Assembly (NCBI GenBank): GCA_902812455.1
Contig: CADDZH010000021.1
Coordinates: 1 to 58,281 of the forward strand
Source: Chloroflexota bacterium
Lineage (GTDB): Bacteria > Chloroflexota > Ktedonobacteria > Ktedonobacterales > Ktedonobacteraceae
Direction of reading: 5' to 3'
DNA: 58,281 nucleotides
Part shown: piece by piece, positions 51,598 to 58,281 of the stretch
Layout of the letters: the number at the start of each line of letters is the position of its first letter
Numbering within the stretch: position 1 is the first letter of the stretch
Notes under the pieces: generated by a model
Databases searched by the model: none
The model's input: only the letters and a program-made list of their open reading frames with translations
What the model was told of the DNA's origin: nothing
Made by a program: the position numbers and the translations under genes

Positions 51598-52253
51598 CAG
51601 ATTCCTTTTCCATACTCCAGTACATCTTGCATTTTTTCTTTGATCTCTTCAGCAGAGCGATGTTTTAGATCGTGAGCCAGCTCGTTGGTAATGTGATCGG
51701 AATCGGGCGAGAGAACGAGAACTGAAATAGTATGTCCCTCTCCTCGTTTTGATAAGCATAAGTCGCGAAGCAGGCTCCTGGAGCCAACGAAATATTTTTC
51801 TCCTCTAATCGTTAAGATTTTGATCGTTCTAGCGTTGCGGCAAGCTTCACGTATAGCTTGTTCACAGGATGCCTGGTTTGGGAATTCTGTAACTAAAGCA
51901 TCCTGCTGTTGGGTCGTTGTAAAGGCAGAAGGCCTGTGCACTTCCTCGGGAGTTTCTTGAAGCACTCTCCCTATAATTTTCCTTCTGAAGGCTAATCCGG
52001 CCTTATTGGTATCATTCGTGTTCACTTGTAAAGCCTTTTCTAGCAGTCTTTCTGTCAACTGCCTTACATATGCAGGATAGAGTTTTCTGCCTAGCAGGAA
52101 CACCATCACAAGGGTAGCCAGAACAAGTATACTGATGATAGCTGCGTCCAGCGGGCTAAATCCAAGACCATATAATAAGATGGATCCCAGCCCTGTTGAA
52201 AACGGGGTGAAGATTGCGCTTGCTATTAAGCTATCAACCACGTTGCTATTCAT
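51597..52253 (-). CDS. Membrane protein with truncated cytoplasmic sensor-like domain
   Basis: A protein of 218 residues. Two helices (IASAIFTPFSTGLGSILLYG and AAIISILVLATLVMVFLLG) are followed by a cytoplasmic part, where ARTIKILTIRGEKYFVGSRS and TISVLVLSPDSDHI recall phospholipase-D-like or DUF5919 domains. The domain stops short at VLEYGKGI and appears to continue in the next frame. ATG at 52253 lies about 35 bp after the predicted transcription start; ATGs at 52271 and 52304 are possible, but the last lies upstream of that start. It likely forms one operon with the two following genes. Confidence 0.65.
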   Translation of the reverse strand: MNSNVVDSLIASAIFTPFSTGLGSILLYGLGFSPLDAAIISILVLATLVMVFLLGRKLYPAYVRQLTERLLEKALQVNTNDTNKAGLAFRRKIIGRVLQETPEEVHRPSAFTTTQQQDALVTEFPNQASCEQAIREACRNARTIKILTIRGEKYFVGSRSLLRDLCLSKRGEGHTISVLVLSPDSDHITNELAHDLKHRSAEEIKEKMQDVLEYGKGI

Positions 52254-52294
52254 ATTTGCTTCTTGAGGCATATTGCACGTAAATTGACAATAAT

Positions 52295-52323
52295 AATATA
52301 TCATAAATCTTTTGAATGTTCAA
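52295..52323 (-). promoter_or_regulatory. Promoter of the membrane protein / RelA-SpoT-like operon
   Basis: On the minus strand TTGAAC and TATATT are 17 bp apart in an AT-rich spacer. The inferred start site lies about 52288. Confidence 0.6.
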
Positions 52324-52519
52324 TATGAAATTTCAAGTAAGTAATAATCATAGTAGAAAAGAAGTTCAGAAAAGAAGTTCTAGAATCACGCACATGCCTC
52401 TATCATTAAAGACGGACTATCTTTAGGTGAGCCAATGTTCAAGTACTTTTTTCTCTTATGCCGTTTATGTCGTTCATTTGCATACAACTTCTAATTTCAT
52501 GATTAAGGAGAGATGCGCA

Positions 52520-53074
52520 ATGGCTACAATTCCAGAGACAACTGTCCAGGTGAAAGATGGCAGGACGATTACCATCCGTACTGCACAGCCAGAAGATGCC
52601 CGGCGCATCCTCGATCACGCGCGAGCGGTGATGGCGGAAAGTGTGTTCGTGCTGTCTACGCCGGAAGATTTTCGTATGACCGAGGAGCAAGAGATCGCCT
52701 GGATTCAGATGAACCGCGATGATCCCGGCAAACTGGTGATTGTCGCGGAAGGCGAGGGCCAGATCATTGGCATGCTGAATGTTCACAGTGGAAAGCGCAA
52801 ACGCATCGTCCACGTAGGAGAACTGGGTATTAGCGTCAACAAAGCATGGCGCGATCAGGGAGTGGGACGCGCTCTCGTGCAGGCCCTGATTGCCTGGGCG
52901 GAACAACACCCTGTGCTTGAGAAACTCTGCCTGCAAGTCTTCGCCACCAATTCCCGCGCGATAGCCCTCTATACCTCTTTAGGCTTCATAGAAGAAGGGC
53001 GACAGGTGCGGCAGATAAAAATGGGGCCGGGTACCTATATGGATGTTATCCTGATGGGCCGTTTCGTGAAGTAA
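52520..53074 (+). CDS. GNAT-family N-acetyltransferase
   Basis: A protein of 184 residues. The acetyl-CoA loop is RDQGVGRALVQALIAWA, after the strand HVGELGISVNKAW; the end LQVFATNSRAIALYTSLGF matches GNAT motif B. The opening TITIRTAQPEDARRILDHA is the usual first strand and helix. AAGGAG nine bases before ATG fixes the start. The substrate is unknown. The last 29 bases overlap the 3' end of the convergent metallo-beta-lactamase gene. Confidence 0.9.
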   Translation: MATIPETTVQVKDGRTITIRTAQPEDARRILDHARAVMAESVFVLSTPEDFRMTEEQEIAWIQMNRDDPGKLVIVAEGEGQIIGMLNVHSGKRKRIVHVGELGISVNKAWRDQGVGRALVQALIAWAEQHPVLEKLCLQVFATNSRAIALYTSLGFIEEGRQVRQIKMGPGTYMDVILMGRFVK

Positions 53075-56000
53075 CATTCAGCTCAAGTTGCCAGCCGGTT
53101 TCTTCCGCAAACTTCTTTTGTATCTCTTCCAGCGCTTCTGCGCTCATGGAGCCGGTGCAGGCCAGGTGCATCAGGCGCTGGTTCTCGTGGAGGGCTGGCG
53201 TGCCCGTTATGCTCGCATCCGAGGGTAGCAGGCGCTGGGCAGCCTCGAGCAGGGTAGGCTCTCGTACATGCGGGTACACGTAGACGCGCCAGCCCGTTTC
53301 TCTAGAGAGCTGGTCAAGCTGTTCGGCGTAGCGCTGCTTCACCGCGTCTGGAAAGTGGAAGTGAATCCAGAGGATACTCCTGCTGGCATCGGCCCCAGCG
53401 CGGTAGAAGTCAGGGTTCCCGTTGAACATCTCGCGTGCCCCGGCCAGCGCCTCGTCCTGGCGCATCCTGGGCGTACTCTCTGCCTTGCGGCCCTGGCCCT
53501 GACCGGGCAAGGCCAGCTCGAGCCGCCAGCCGGTCTCTTCCAGGAAGCGCTGCTCGGCCTCCACTATGGCTTCGGGACTGGCGCTGCCCGTACACTGCAC
53601 ACCCACAGCCTGCCGGTCGAGGTAGAGCGAGGGTGTGCCAATGCTGCTCAGGCCCTCGGGCAGGAGCCGGTGGGCCATCTCGATCAGCGCTCCCTGGTTG
53701 GTCGCCTCTTGCAGGCGCACGTGCCAGCCCGTCCTGGCCTCAAGGTGGGCAAACTCTGCGGCGTAACGCTCCCTGGCCACAAGTGGGAAGTGGAAGCGCG
53801 GCATCAGCGTGAATGACGCGACATCGGCTCCCACTTTTGCATAGCCGGGCAGGACAGAGAGCCGGTGCTGGGCATATTGCAGCGCATCGTGCTGGTTCAT
53901 GCGGGTTTTGCGAACTTCTTCCACTTCCTGGAAGGTTGGGTATTGTTCGGCTGAGGCGGTGCCAGCGTATCTTCCCAATCCTGCATGTGACGGTACGGCG
54001 GCAGAAACATTATCTCCTTCTAGCTCCAGGAACCAGCCGGTTTCCTCATAGAAAGCAGACTGTGCCCCGGCGATCTCCTCTGTGGATGCTTCCCCCGCAA
54101 CATGCAGGCCGACAACCTGGCGATCCAGGTAGATCGAAGGCGTTCCTTCAGAGGTTAGCCCGGCAGGCAGAGAGCGTAGCGCTGCCCTGGCAAGCTCGCC
54201 CTGGTGAGCCTGCGGCGAAATGCTGATAGGCACGCCTGCCTCTTCTGAAGCAGCGGCGATGGCCTCTCTATAACGCTCCCGTGCAGCGTCCGGGAAATGG
54301 AAGAATAAGGTCACTGCGCCCGTATCGGGATCGACACTGCGACGATAGAGATCGGGCGGCGTACCCAGGTACTGCTCGATCGCACTCAGGATCCAGTTCT
54401 GGTCGGGACGCTCGAACTCCTCCGGCTCCTCGAGCGCCTCGCGCCATTCGGGAGAAAGACCGTAGAGGGTGAGGCCCTCGCCATCGAAAACGGAACGGTA
54501 CTGGGTAAAGAGACGGAAATGCTTATGCAGGAGCTTGGCGAGGGCAAGCCGTTCTTCAAGAGATTGACCGGAAAGCCCGGCCATAAGGCAAAGTTCGCTC
54601 AAAGTGTACCTGGCTTCCTCGCTGCACTGCTTTGCCAGTTCGTAGGCGGAGAGGGAGCGACGAATGCGCCGTGCTGCCTTGACCAGCTCGTTCAAATATG
54701 CCGGAGCCTTTTGCGGAGCCTGGAGCACATCCTGGGGAGCAGGCCCCAGCACTTCCAGAATAGAGGAGAACGGGAAGCGCGTGCGCTCTTGTGAAACGCC
54801 TTTCGGGAGCTGCACGCGCACAGCGGCGCCCGGCTCGATGGCACGGCAGATGACGGGTTTGGCGCTCTCGAGGCTGACAAGCAGCAAGAGCACACTGCCA
54901 ACCAGGTCGCTGAGCACATCGCCTGGGGATTCTTCCGCTGCCCCGCGCACGCGAAACGCTTCTTCCAGGGCATGCTGGCGCACAAAATAGCGCTGCTCGT
55001 AGTCCTCTGCCAGCACCTCCAGGATGTCCTGCGTGGCCTCCTCAGTTGCCTGGACATACCAGATGACTGCCAGCTCGCGAGCAGTAACGATGCGTAGCGA
55101 TGGTACACTGATTACTGCCTGCCAGAGCGTCTCGATGTGCTCATAGTCGAAGGAATTGCCTTTCCCAATGCCCTTCGGCAAAGAGATAAGCGGTGAGGCA
55201 GGCTCTGCAGTTGCCTGGCGAGCCCCCCGGCGGCCTGCCCGCTGTTCCAGGCTCGTGCCCTCTGTGGGAAGCACTACCTCGGTTTGCGTGAGCAAATTGC
55301 GCAAGGCAGTACGCGCATCGTCGTCACCATGCACGAGAGCAACCCTGCGCGGCGAGATAGCTGCTGCATAGGCGGCGAGTTCTCCGCCGTCGGCGTGGGC
55401 GCTGAGGCTATATTTTGCCACCCGGCAGTTCACTTCGAGCGTCACCCCGCCAATCTCCAGTGTGTTTTGCTTATGTTCTGCCAGTTCAAGCAGGCGCCTT
55501 CCGGGAGATTCTTCATCCTGGTAGCCTGTGATCAGAATTGAGGCACGCGCGTCGGCAAGCAGCCGCGTGGCATACCAGGCGCTGGGGCCACCGGTGAGCA
55601 TACCAGAACTGGAAAGGATGCAGGCAGGTGGCCCCACGAGAATGCGCTCGCGATCCCGTTCATCACGTACAAAGGTCACGTTTGAGCCCCTGAAGGGCTG
55701 GTAGCCTTTGCGAATCTGGCGCTCGAGGCGGGGCGAGAGGGCTTCTGGCAGGAGCAGGTAAGTATCACAAACGCGCCGTACCAGGCCATCCACGTAGATA
55801 GGGAAGTCAGGTATCTGGCCCTGCTCCTGCGCTGCCTGCAAGATGAGCAATAGCTCCTGCCCTCTTCCAAGCCCGAAACAGGGGATAAGGACGTGGCCGC
55901 CCTCAGCCAGGCCACCGGCAACGGCCTGGGCCAGGCGTTGTTCCTCCATTTGCCTGTTAGGGTGCAGCCGGGCACCGTAAGTCGATTCCAGGATGAGCAG

Positions 56001-56582
56001 GTCGGGGTGAGCAACAGGCGGCGGCATTGCCCCAGCCACGGTGCGCTGCGGCGTCATACTGATATCGCCTGAGACGACAAGCGAGCCATCACGCCCTACA
56101 AAGCCGAGGCTTACAGCGCCCGCGATATGCCCTGCCCGGCTGGCCGATATGGTTATACCAGGCAGTTCTGGAAGGGTGACAGGCTCTCCAACGGGAAGAG
56201 GGCGCATCTGGTTGAGCATCCCGGCTACCAGTGATTCTGGATAAAGGGGTAGCTCCATCTCTTCTACTGCCCGCCGCGACATCACCTTCAAGGCGTCGGC
56301 CAGCATCACCTCCATTAAAAGCGCGGTCGCTCGCGAAGCAAAAATGGGCACGGTAGGGAACGCTTGATGGAGCAAAGGTAAGGCGCCGATATGGTCGGTA
56401 TGGGCGTGCGTGACAAAGACAGCCCGCACATCCTTGTCTTGCAACAAAGACAGGTCAGGAAGAGGATCGGCTTTACGATCAACGCGCACCCCCGCATCAA
56501 CGACGAACCATTGACCGGCAAGCTGTACGGCAAGGCAGCTTGCGCCTACGCTGCTCACTCCACCTAAAAAGACTACCTCCAC
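53046..56582 (-). CDS. Metallo-beta-lactamase/beta-CASP nuclease with triple C-terminal repeat
   Basis: A protein of 1178 residues. Residues 1-450 form a metallo-beta-lactamase/beta-CASP nuclease of the CPSF73-like COG1236 group: THAHTDHIGALP (His59, His61, Asp63, His64), SRAGHIAGAVSLGFVG, VVSGDIS, LILESTYG, LSSSGMLTGG, LSAHADGGEL and a late VHGDDD. Residues about 470-720 are of unrecognised helical character. From about 726 to the end are three copies of an unfamiliar module of some 130 residues (about 726-860, 894-1028, 1039-1168) with FHFP...RYxE, ETGW, LLPxxxxxxGTPSLYxxRQ and EETGWxLEL blocks. GTG start, with AAGGAG five bases upstream. Likely an RNA or DNA processing nuclease whose repeats bind substrate or partner (inferred). 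Confidence 0.85.
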   Translation of the reverse strand: MEVVFLGGVSSVGASCLAVQLAGQWFVVDAGVRVDRKADPLPDLSLLQDKDVRAVFVTHAHTDHIGALPLLHQAFPTVPIFASRATALLMEVMLADALKVMSRRAVEEMELPLYPESLVAGMLNQMRPLPVGEPVTLPELPGITISASRAGHIAGAVSLGFVGRDGSLVVSGDISMTPQRTVAGAMPPPVAHPDLLILESTYGARLHPNRQMEEQRLAQAVAGGLAEGGHVLIPCFGLGRGQELLLILQAAQEQGQIPDFPIYVDGLVRRVCDTYLLLPEALSPRLERQIRKGYQPFRGSNVTFVRDERDRERILVGPPACILSSSGMLTGGPSAWYATRLLADARASILITGYQDEESPGRRLLELAEHKQNTLEIGGVTLEVNCRVAKYSLSAHADGGELAAYAAAISPRRVALVHGDDDARTALRNLLTQTEVVLPTEGTSLEQRAGRRGARQATAEPASPLISLPKGIGKGNSFDYEHIETLWQAVISVPSLRIVTARELAVIWYVQATEEATQDILEVLAEDYEQRYFVRQHALEEAFRVRGAAEESPGDVLSDLVGSVLLLLVSLESAKPVICRAIEPGAAVRVQLPKGVSQERTRFPFSSILEVLGPAPQDVLQAPQKAPAYLNELVKAARRIRRSLSAYELAKQCSEEARYTLSELCLMAGLSGQSLEERLALAKLLHKHFRLFTQYRSVFDGEGLTLYGLSPEWREALEEPEEFERPDQNWILSAIEQYLGTPPDLYRRSVDPDTGAVTLFFHFPDAARERYREAIAAASEEAGVPISISPQAHQGELARAALRSLPAGLTSEGTPSIYLDRQVVGLHVAGEASTEEIAGAQSAFYEETGWFLELEGDNVSAAVPSHAGLGRYAGTASAEQYPTFQEVEEVRKTRMNQHDALQYAQHRLSVLPGYAKVGADVASFTLMPRFHFPLVARERYAAEFAHLEARTGWHVRLQEATNQGALIEMAHRLLPEGLSSIGTPSLYLDRQAVGVQCTGSASPEAIVEAEQRFLEETGWRLELALPGQGQGRKAESTPRMRQDEALAGAREMFNGNPDFYRAGADASRSILWIHFHFPDAVKQRYAEQLDQLSRETGWRVYVYPHVREPTLLEAAQRLLPSDASITGTPALHENQRLMHLACTGSMSAEALEEIQKKFAEETGWQLELNVTSRNGPSG

Positions 56583-56721
56583 GATTGCTCCTTCATAGAT
56601 TTGGTGTGAATGATGAACCTTGGGGGTCAGAAAAGGCGCGAGGGCATGCGCAAGCCCCTACAGGCGCCTCTCGCTTAACGAGTGTATCAGGTTGTGTGAA
56701 GAACGTCAAACACTGCTTATG

Positions 56722-56804
56722 TATGTCATCCTTCGCTGCGCTCAGGATCTAATGCAAGGGAGACAAAGATGCTTCGCTTCGCTCAGCATGACATGACAGA
56801 ACCT
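56722..56804. repeat. TGTCATCCTTCGCTGCGCTC dispersed repeat
   Basis: TATGTCATCCTTCGCTGCGC then TCAGGATCTAATG, followed by an inverted partner CTTCGCTTCGCTCAGCATGA. The element belongs to the TCATCCTGAGCGCAGCGAAG family in reversed orientation. The rest of the 56583-56915 spacer holds the leader regions of the divergent genes, with no further gene seen. Confidence 0.7.
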
Positions 56805-56915
56805 CGCTGTCGATGAGTATCAAGTTCATTTGAACCTTGCCATATGGTATACTTGATACAGGTAGTTTGCCCCCGATTGTCATGTTATCAGAAACTGAAC
56901 TGAAGAACCTGGATT

Positions 56916-57566
56916 ATGTCTCGCTCAAAGAATTACACATTTACCTGTCCTTGCGGGCATGTCTTTGACAGCCCGGTATACGAATACATCAACACTGCGC
57001 AAGACCCGCAGTTGCAATATACGATCCTGGCAGGCTTATTGAACGTGCCTACATGCCCGATGTGCGGGCGACGTGCGGCTCTTTCGCACCCGTTCATTTA
57101 CTCCGATCCTGCTCATGGTATCCTCGCCTATGTTCACCCATCAACGAACGTTCCAGAGGAGGCACGTCAGCTTATCCTGGAAAAGCTTCGCGAGGTCTAT
57201 ACAGATATTGAGGAAAAACAGGAAGCGCTACGAACGCGAGCCGGAAAGAGCAGCTATAGCACATGGAAAGATGAAAGCGAGTCAAATGAACCGCCACCTT
57301 TGCACGTCATCTTTGGGCTTGATCAATTGACAGAATTGATCAATGCGAACTTAAGCCCGGATGAGCGGCTGGGGAAGCTTGCCCTGAGCACCCACAGTCA
57401 TAGTGAGGCCGAACGCGGGAGGATGTTGGATATCGCGCGCAGGCTGGCCTCCGAAATGCAGTGCCTGGTGGAAGTGGAAGACCTGCCGGACGAGTACACT
57501 GTCTGGCTTTACGGCTCTCGCAAGCAGATCGGCGCCCTCATGCGAGAACTGGCCCCACGAGGATAG
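56916..57566 (+). CDS. CpXC-domain protein
   Basis: A protein of 216 residues. Residues 8-55 form a CpXC-type zinc-binding domain: FTCPCGHVFDSPVYEYIN at one end and VPTCPMCGRRA at the other, with the typical LLNV between them. The second half is soluble alpha/beta with a charged middle (EEKQEALRTRAGKSSYS). No catalytic motif. The following MoaB-like gene starts five bases after its stop, so the two share a transcript. Function unknown. Confidence 0.75.
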   Translation: MSRSKNYTFTCPCGHVFDSPVYEYINTAQDPQLQYTILAGLLNVPTCPMCGRRAALSHPFIYSDPAHGILAYVHPSTNVPEEARQLILEKLREVYTDIEEKQEALRTRAGKSSYSTWKDESESNEPPPLHVIFGLDQLTELINANLSPDERLGKLALSTHSHSEAERGRMLDIARRLASEMQCLVEVEDLPDEYTVWLYGSRKQIGALMRELAPRG

Positions 57567-57571
57567 ATGCC

Positions 57572-58057
57572 ATGATTACGATTGGAGTCCTCACTATCAG
57601 CGATAGCGCTGCAAAGGGAGAACGTGAGGATACTAGCGGGGAGCATATCCGCAGCATGGTAGCCCAACTGCCGGAAGCTGTGATCAGTGCGGGCGCCATT
57701 ATCCCCGACGAACAGGAGTTGATTGCAAAAACCCTCATGGAATGGAGTGATGAGAAGCACCTGAATCTCATCCTGACGACGGGAGGCACCGGCCTGGCTC
57801 CTCGCGATGTTACACCCGAAGCCACGCTGGCCGTTATTGAGCGCGAGGCTCCCGGCATTGCCGAAGCCATGCGCGCTGTGAGCATCCAGCATACTCCTTA
57901 CGGCATGCTCTCTCGTGGTGTGGCGGGAACGCGCGGGCGCACCCTGATCATCAACCTTCCAGGTAGCCCCAAAGCGGTCGGGGAATGCCTGGAATACATC
58001 CTTCCCGTCTTGCCCCACGCTATCAACCTGCTCACCGAGGGGCCACGCGAGCACTGA
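57572..58057 (+). CDS. MoaB/MogA-family molybdenum cofactor biosynthesis protein
   Basis: A protein of 161 residues. It has the family core ITIGVLTISDSAAKGEREDT, SGEHI, the LILTTGGTGLAPRDVTPEAT molybdopterin-binding loop and IINLPGSPKAVGECLEYIL. It adenylylates molybdopterin (MogA) or acts as its MoaB relative; sequence alone does not decide between these. GAGGAT before ATG at 57572 supports the start; the longer frame would overlap the CpXC gene deeply. No other moa/moe genes are in the window. Confidence 0.93.
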   Translation: MITIGVLTISDSAAKGEREDTSGEHIRSMVAQLPEAVISAGAIIPDEQELIAKTLMEWSDEKHLNLILTTGGTGLAPRDVTPEATLAVIEREAPGIAEAMRAVSIQHTPYGMLSRGVAGTRGRTLIINLPGSPKAVGECLEYILPVLPHAINLLTEGPREH

Positions 58058-58058
58058 G

Positions 58059-58281
58059 ATGATCTATCGCGGCCATAGTGATAACGTATTCGCATTGGCA
58101 TGGTCTCCCGCTGGAGAATATATAGCTTCCGGTTCGCGCGATACCACTGTTCAGGTCTGGGATGCCGCTACAGCAGCCTGCCACTGTACTTATCATGGGC
58201 ACACGCATCCTGTGCTTTCTGTAGCATGGTCACGCGATGGGAAGCGTATCGCTTCGGGCTGTACCGGTGGCATCGTGCAGG
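58059..58281 (+). CDS. WD40-repeat protein, 5' part only (runs off the window)
   Basis: An open frame of 74 codons beginning MIYRGHSDNVFALAWSPAGE, with a first complete WD40 unit (ASGSRDTTVQVWDAATAAC) and a second (HGHTHPVLSVAWSRDGKRIA). No signal peptide or kinase domain precedes it, so the protein starts directly with propeller blades. Its ATG is one base after the MoaB/MogA stop (TGAGATG), so translation is likely coupled. The 3' end is outside the window. Confidence 0.85.
   Translation, partial: MIYRGHSDNVFALAWSPAGEYIASGSRDTTVQVWDAATAACHCTYHGHTHPVLSVAWSRDGKRIASGCTGGIVQ

Overview
The window is bacterial chromosome with dense genes, about mid-50s % G+C by eye. It carries no rRNA, tRNA, phage or complete insertion sequence that I can recognise. 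The gene content suggests Chloroflexota, most likely a Ktedonobacteria relative. This is inferred from several things together: zinc-ribbon membrane proteins carrying BACON-type repeats, WD40 repeats, a NurA/Rad50-type pair, a full 14-gene nuo cluster, and spacers full of short dispersed palindromic repeats. No marker gene in the window proves the taxonomy.

Layout. 1-9 kb holds metabolic and envelope genes: a MidA-type methyltransferase, a SnoaL-like protein, a membrane glycosyltransferase, a CopC-CopD fusion, a small HAD protein, a gamma-carbonic anhydrase-like protein, an NlpC/P60 hydrolase and proline dehydrogenase. 9-17.2 kb holds three zinc-ribbon, single-pass membrane proteins, two of them with long BACON-like beta-sandwich arrays, and a [2Fe-2S] protein. 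17.5-18.2 kb holds a small membrane protein and then a likely free-standing structured RNA, with a consensus promoter, two tandem modules and a 34-bp palindromic terminator. 18.2-24.3 kb holds a hydrolase-fold protein, a cytochrome P450, CIRCE-groES-groEL and a methyltransferase.

24.4-41.2 kb is a complex I operon on the minus strand in the order nuoA-B-C-D-E-F-G-H-[mntA-hepT]-[antitoxin-PIN]-I-J-K-L-M-N. Two toxin-antitoxin modules sit between nuoH and nuoI. A small inverted-repeat element with a 14-bp direct repeat sits between nuoF and nuoG. 41.3-48.6 kb holds a SWIM zinc-finger protein with a lipoprotein, then a divergent SbcC/Rad50-like ATPase overlapping a NurA-family nuclease. 49.6-52.3 kb is an AT-richer island with a short RelA/SpoT homologue (apparently inactive hydrolase half, intact synthetase) behind a membrane protein whose cytoplasmic domain is split over two reading frames. 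52.5-58.3 kb holds a GNAT acetyltransferase, a very long metallo-beta-lactamase/beta-CASP protein with three tandem copies of an unfamiliar module, a CpXC-domain protein, a MoaB/MogA protein and the start of a WD40 protein.

Dispersed repeats recur in most spacers. They come in at least four families: GTAGGGGCCGATTTATCGCG, GGGGCAGGGCTTGTCCCTGC, TGTCATCCTGAGCGCAGCGA and TTATTACCTCTCCCCGGAG types. In at least two genes (the MidA-type methyltransferase and the glycosyltransferase) they appear to have been captured in frame as coding sequence. All functional calls come from reading motifs by eye; no database search was run.
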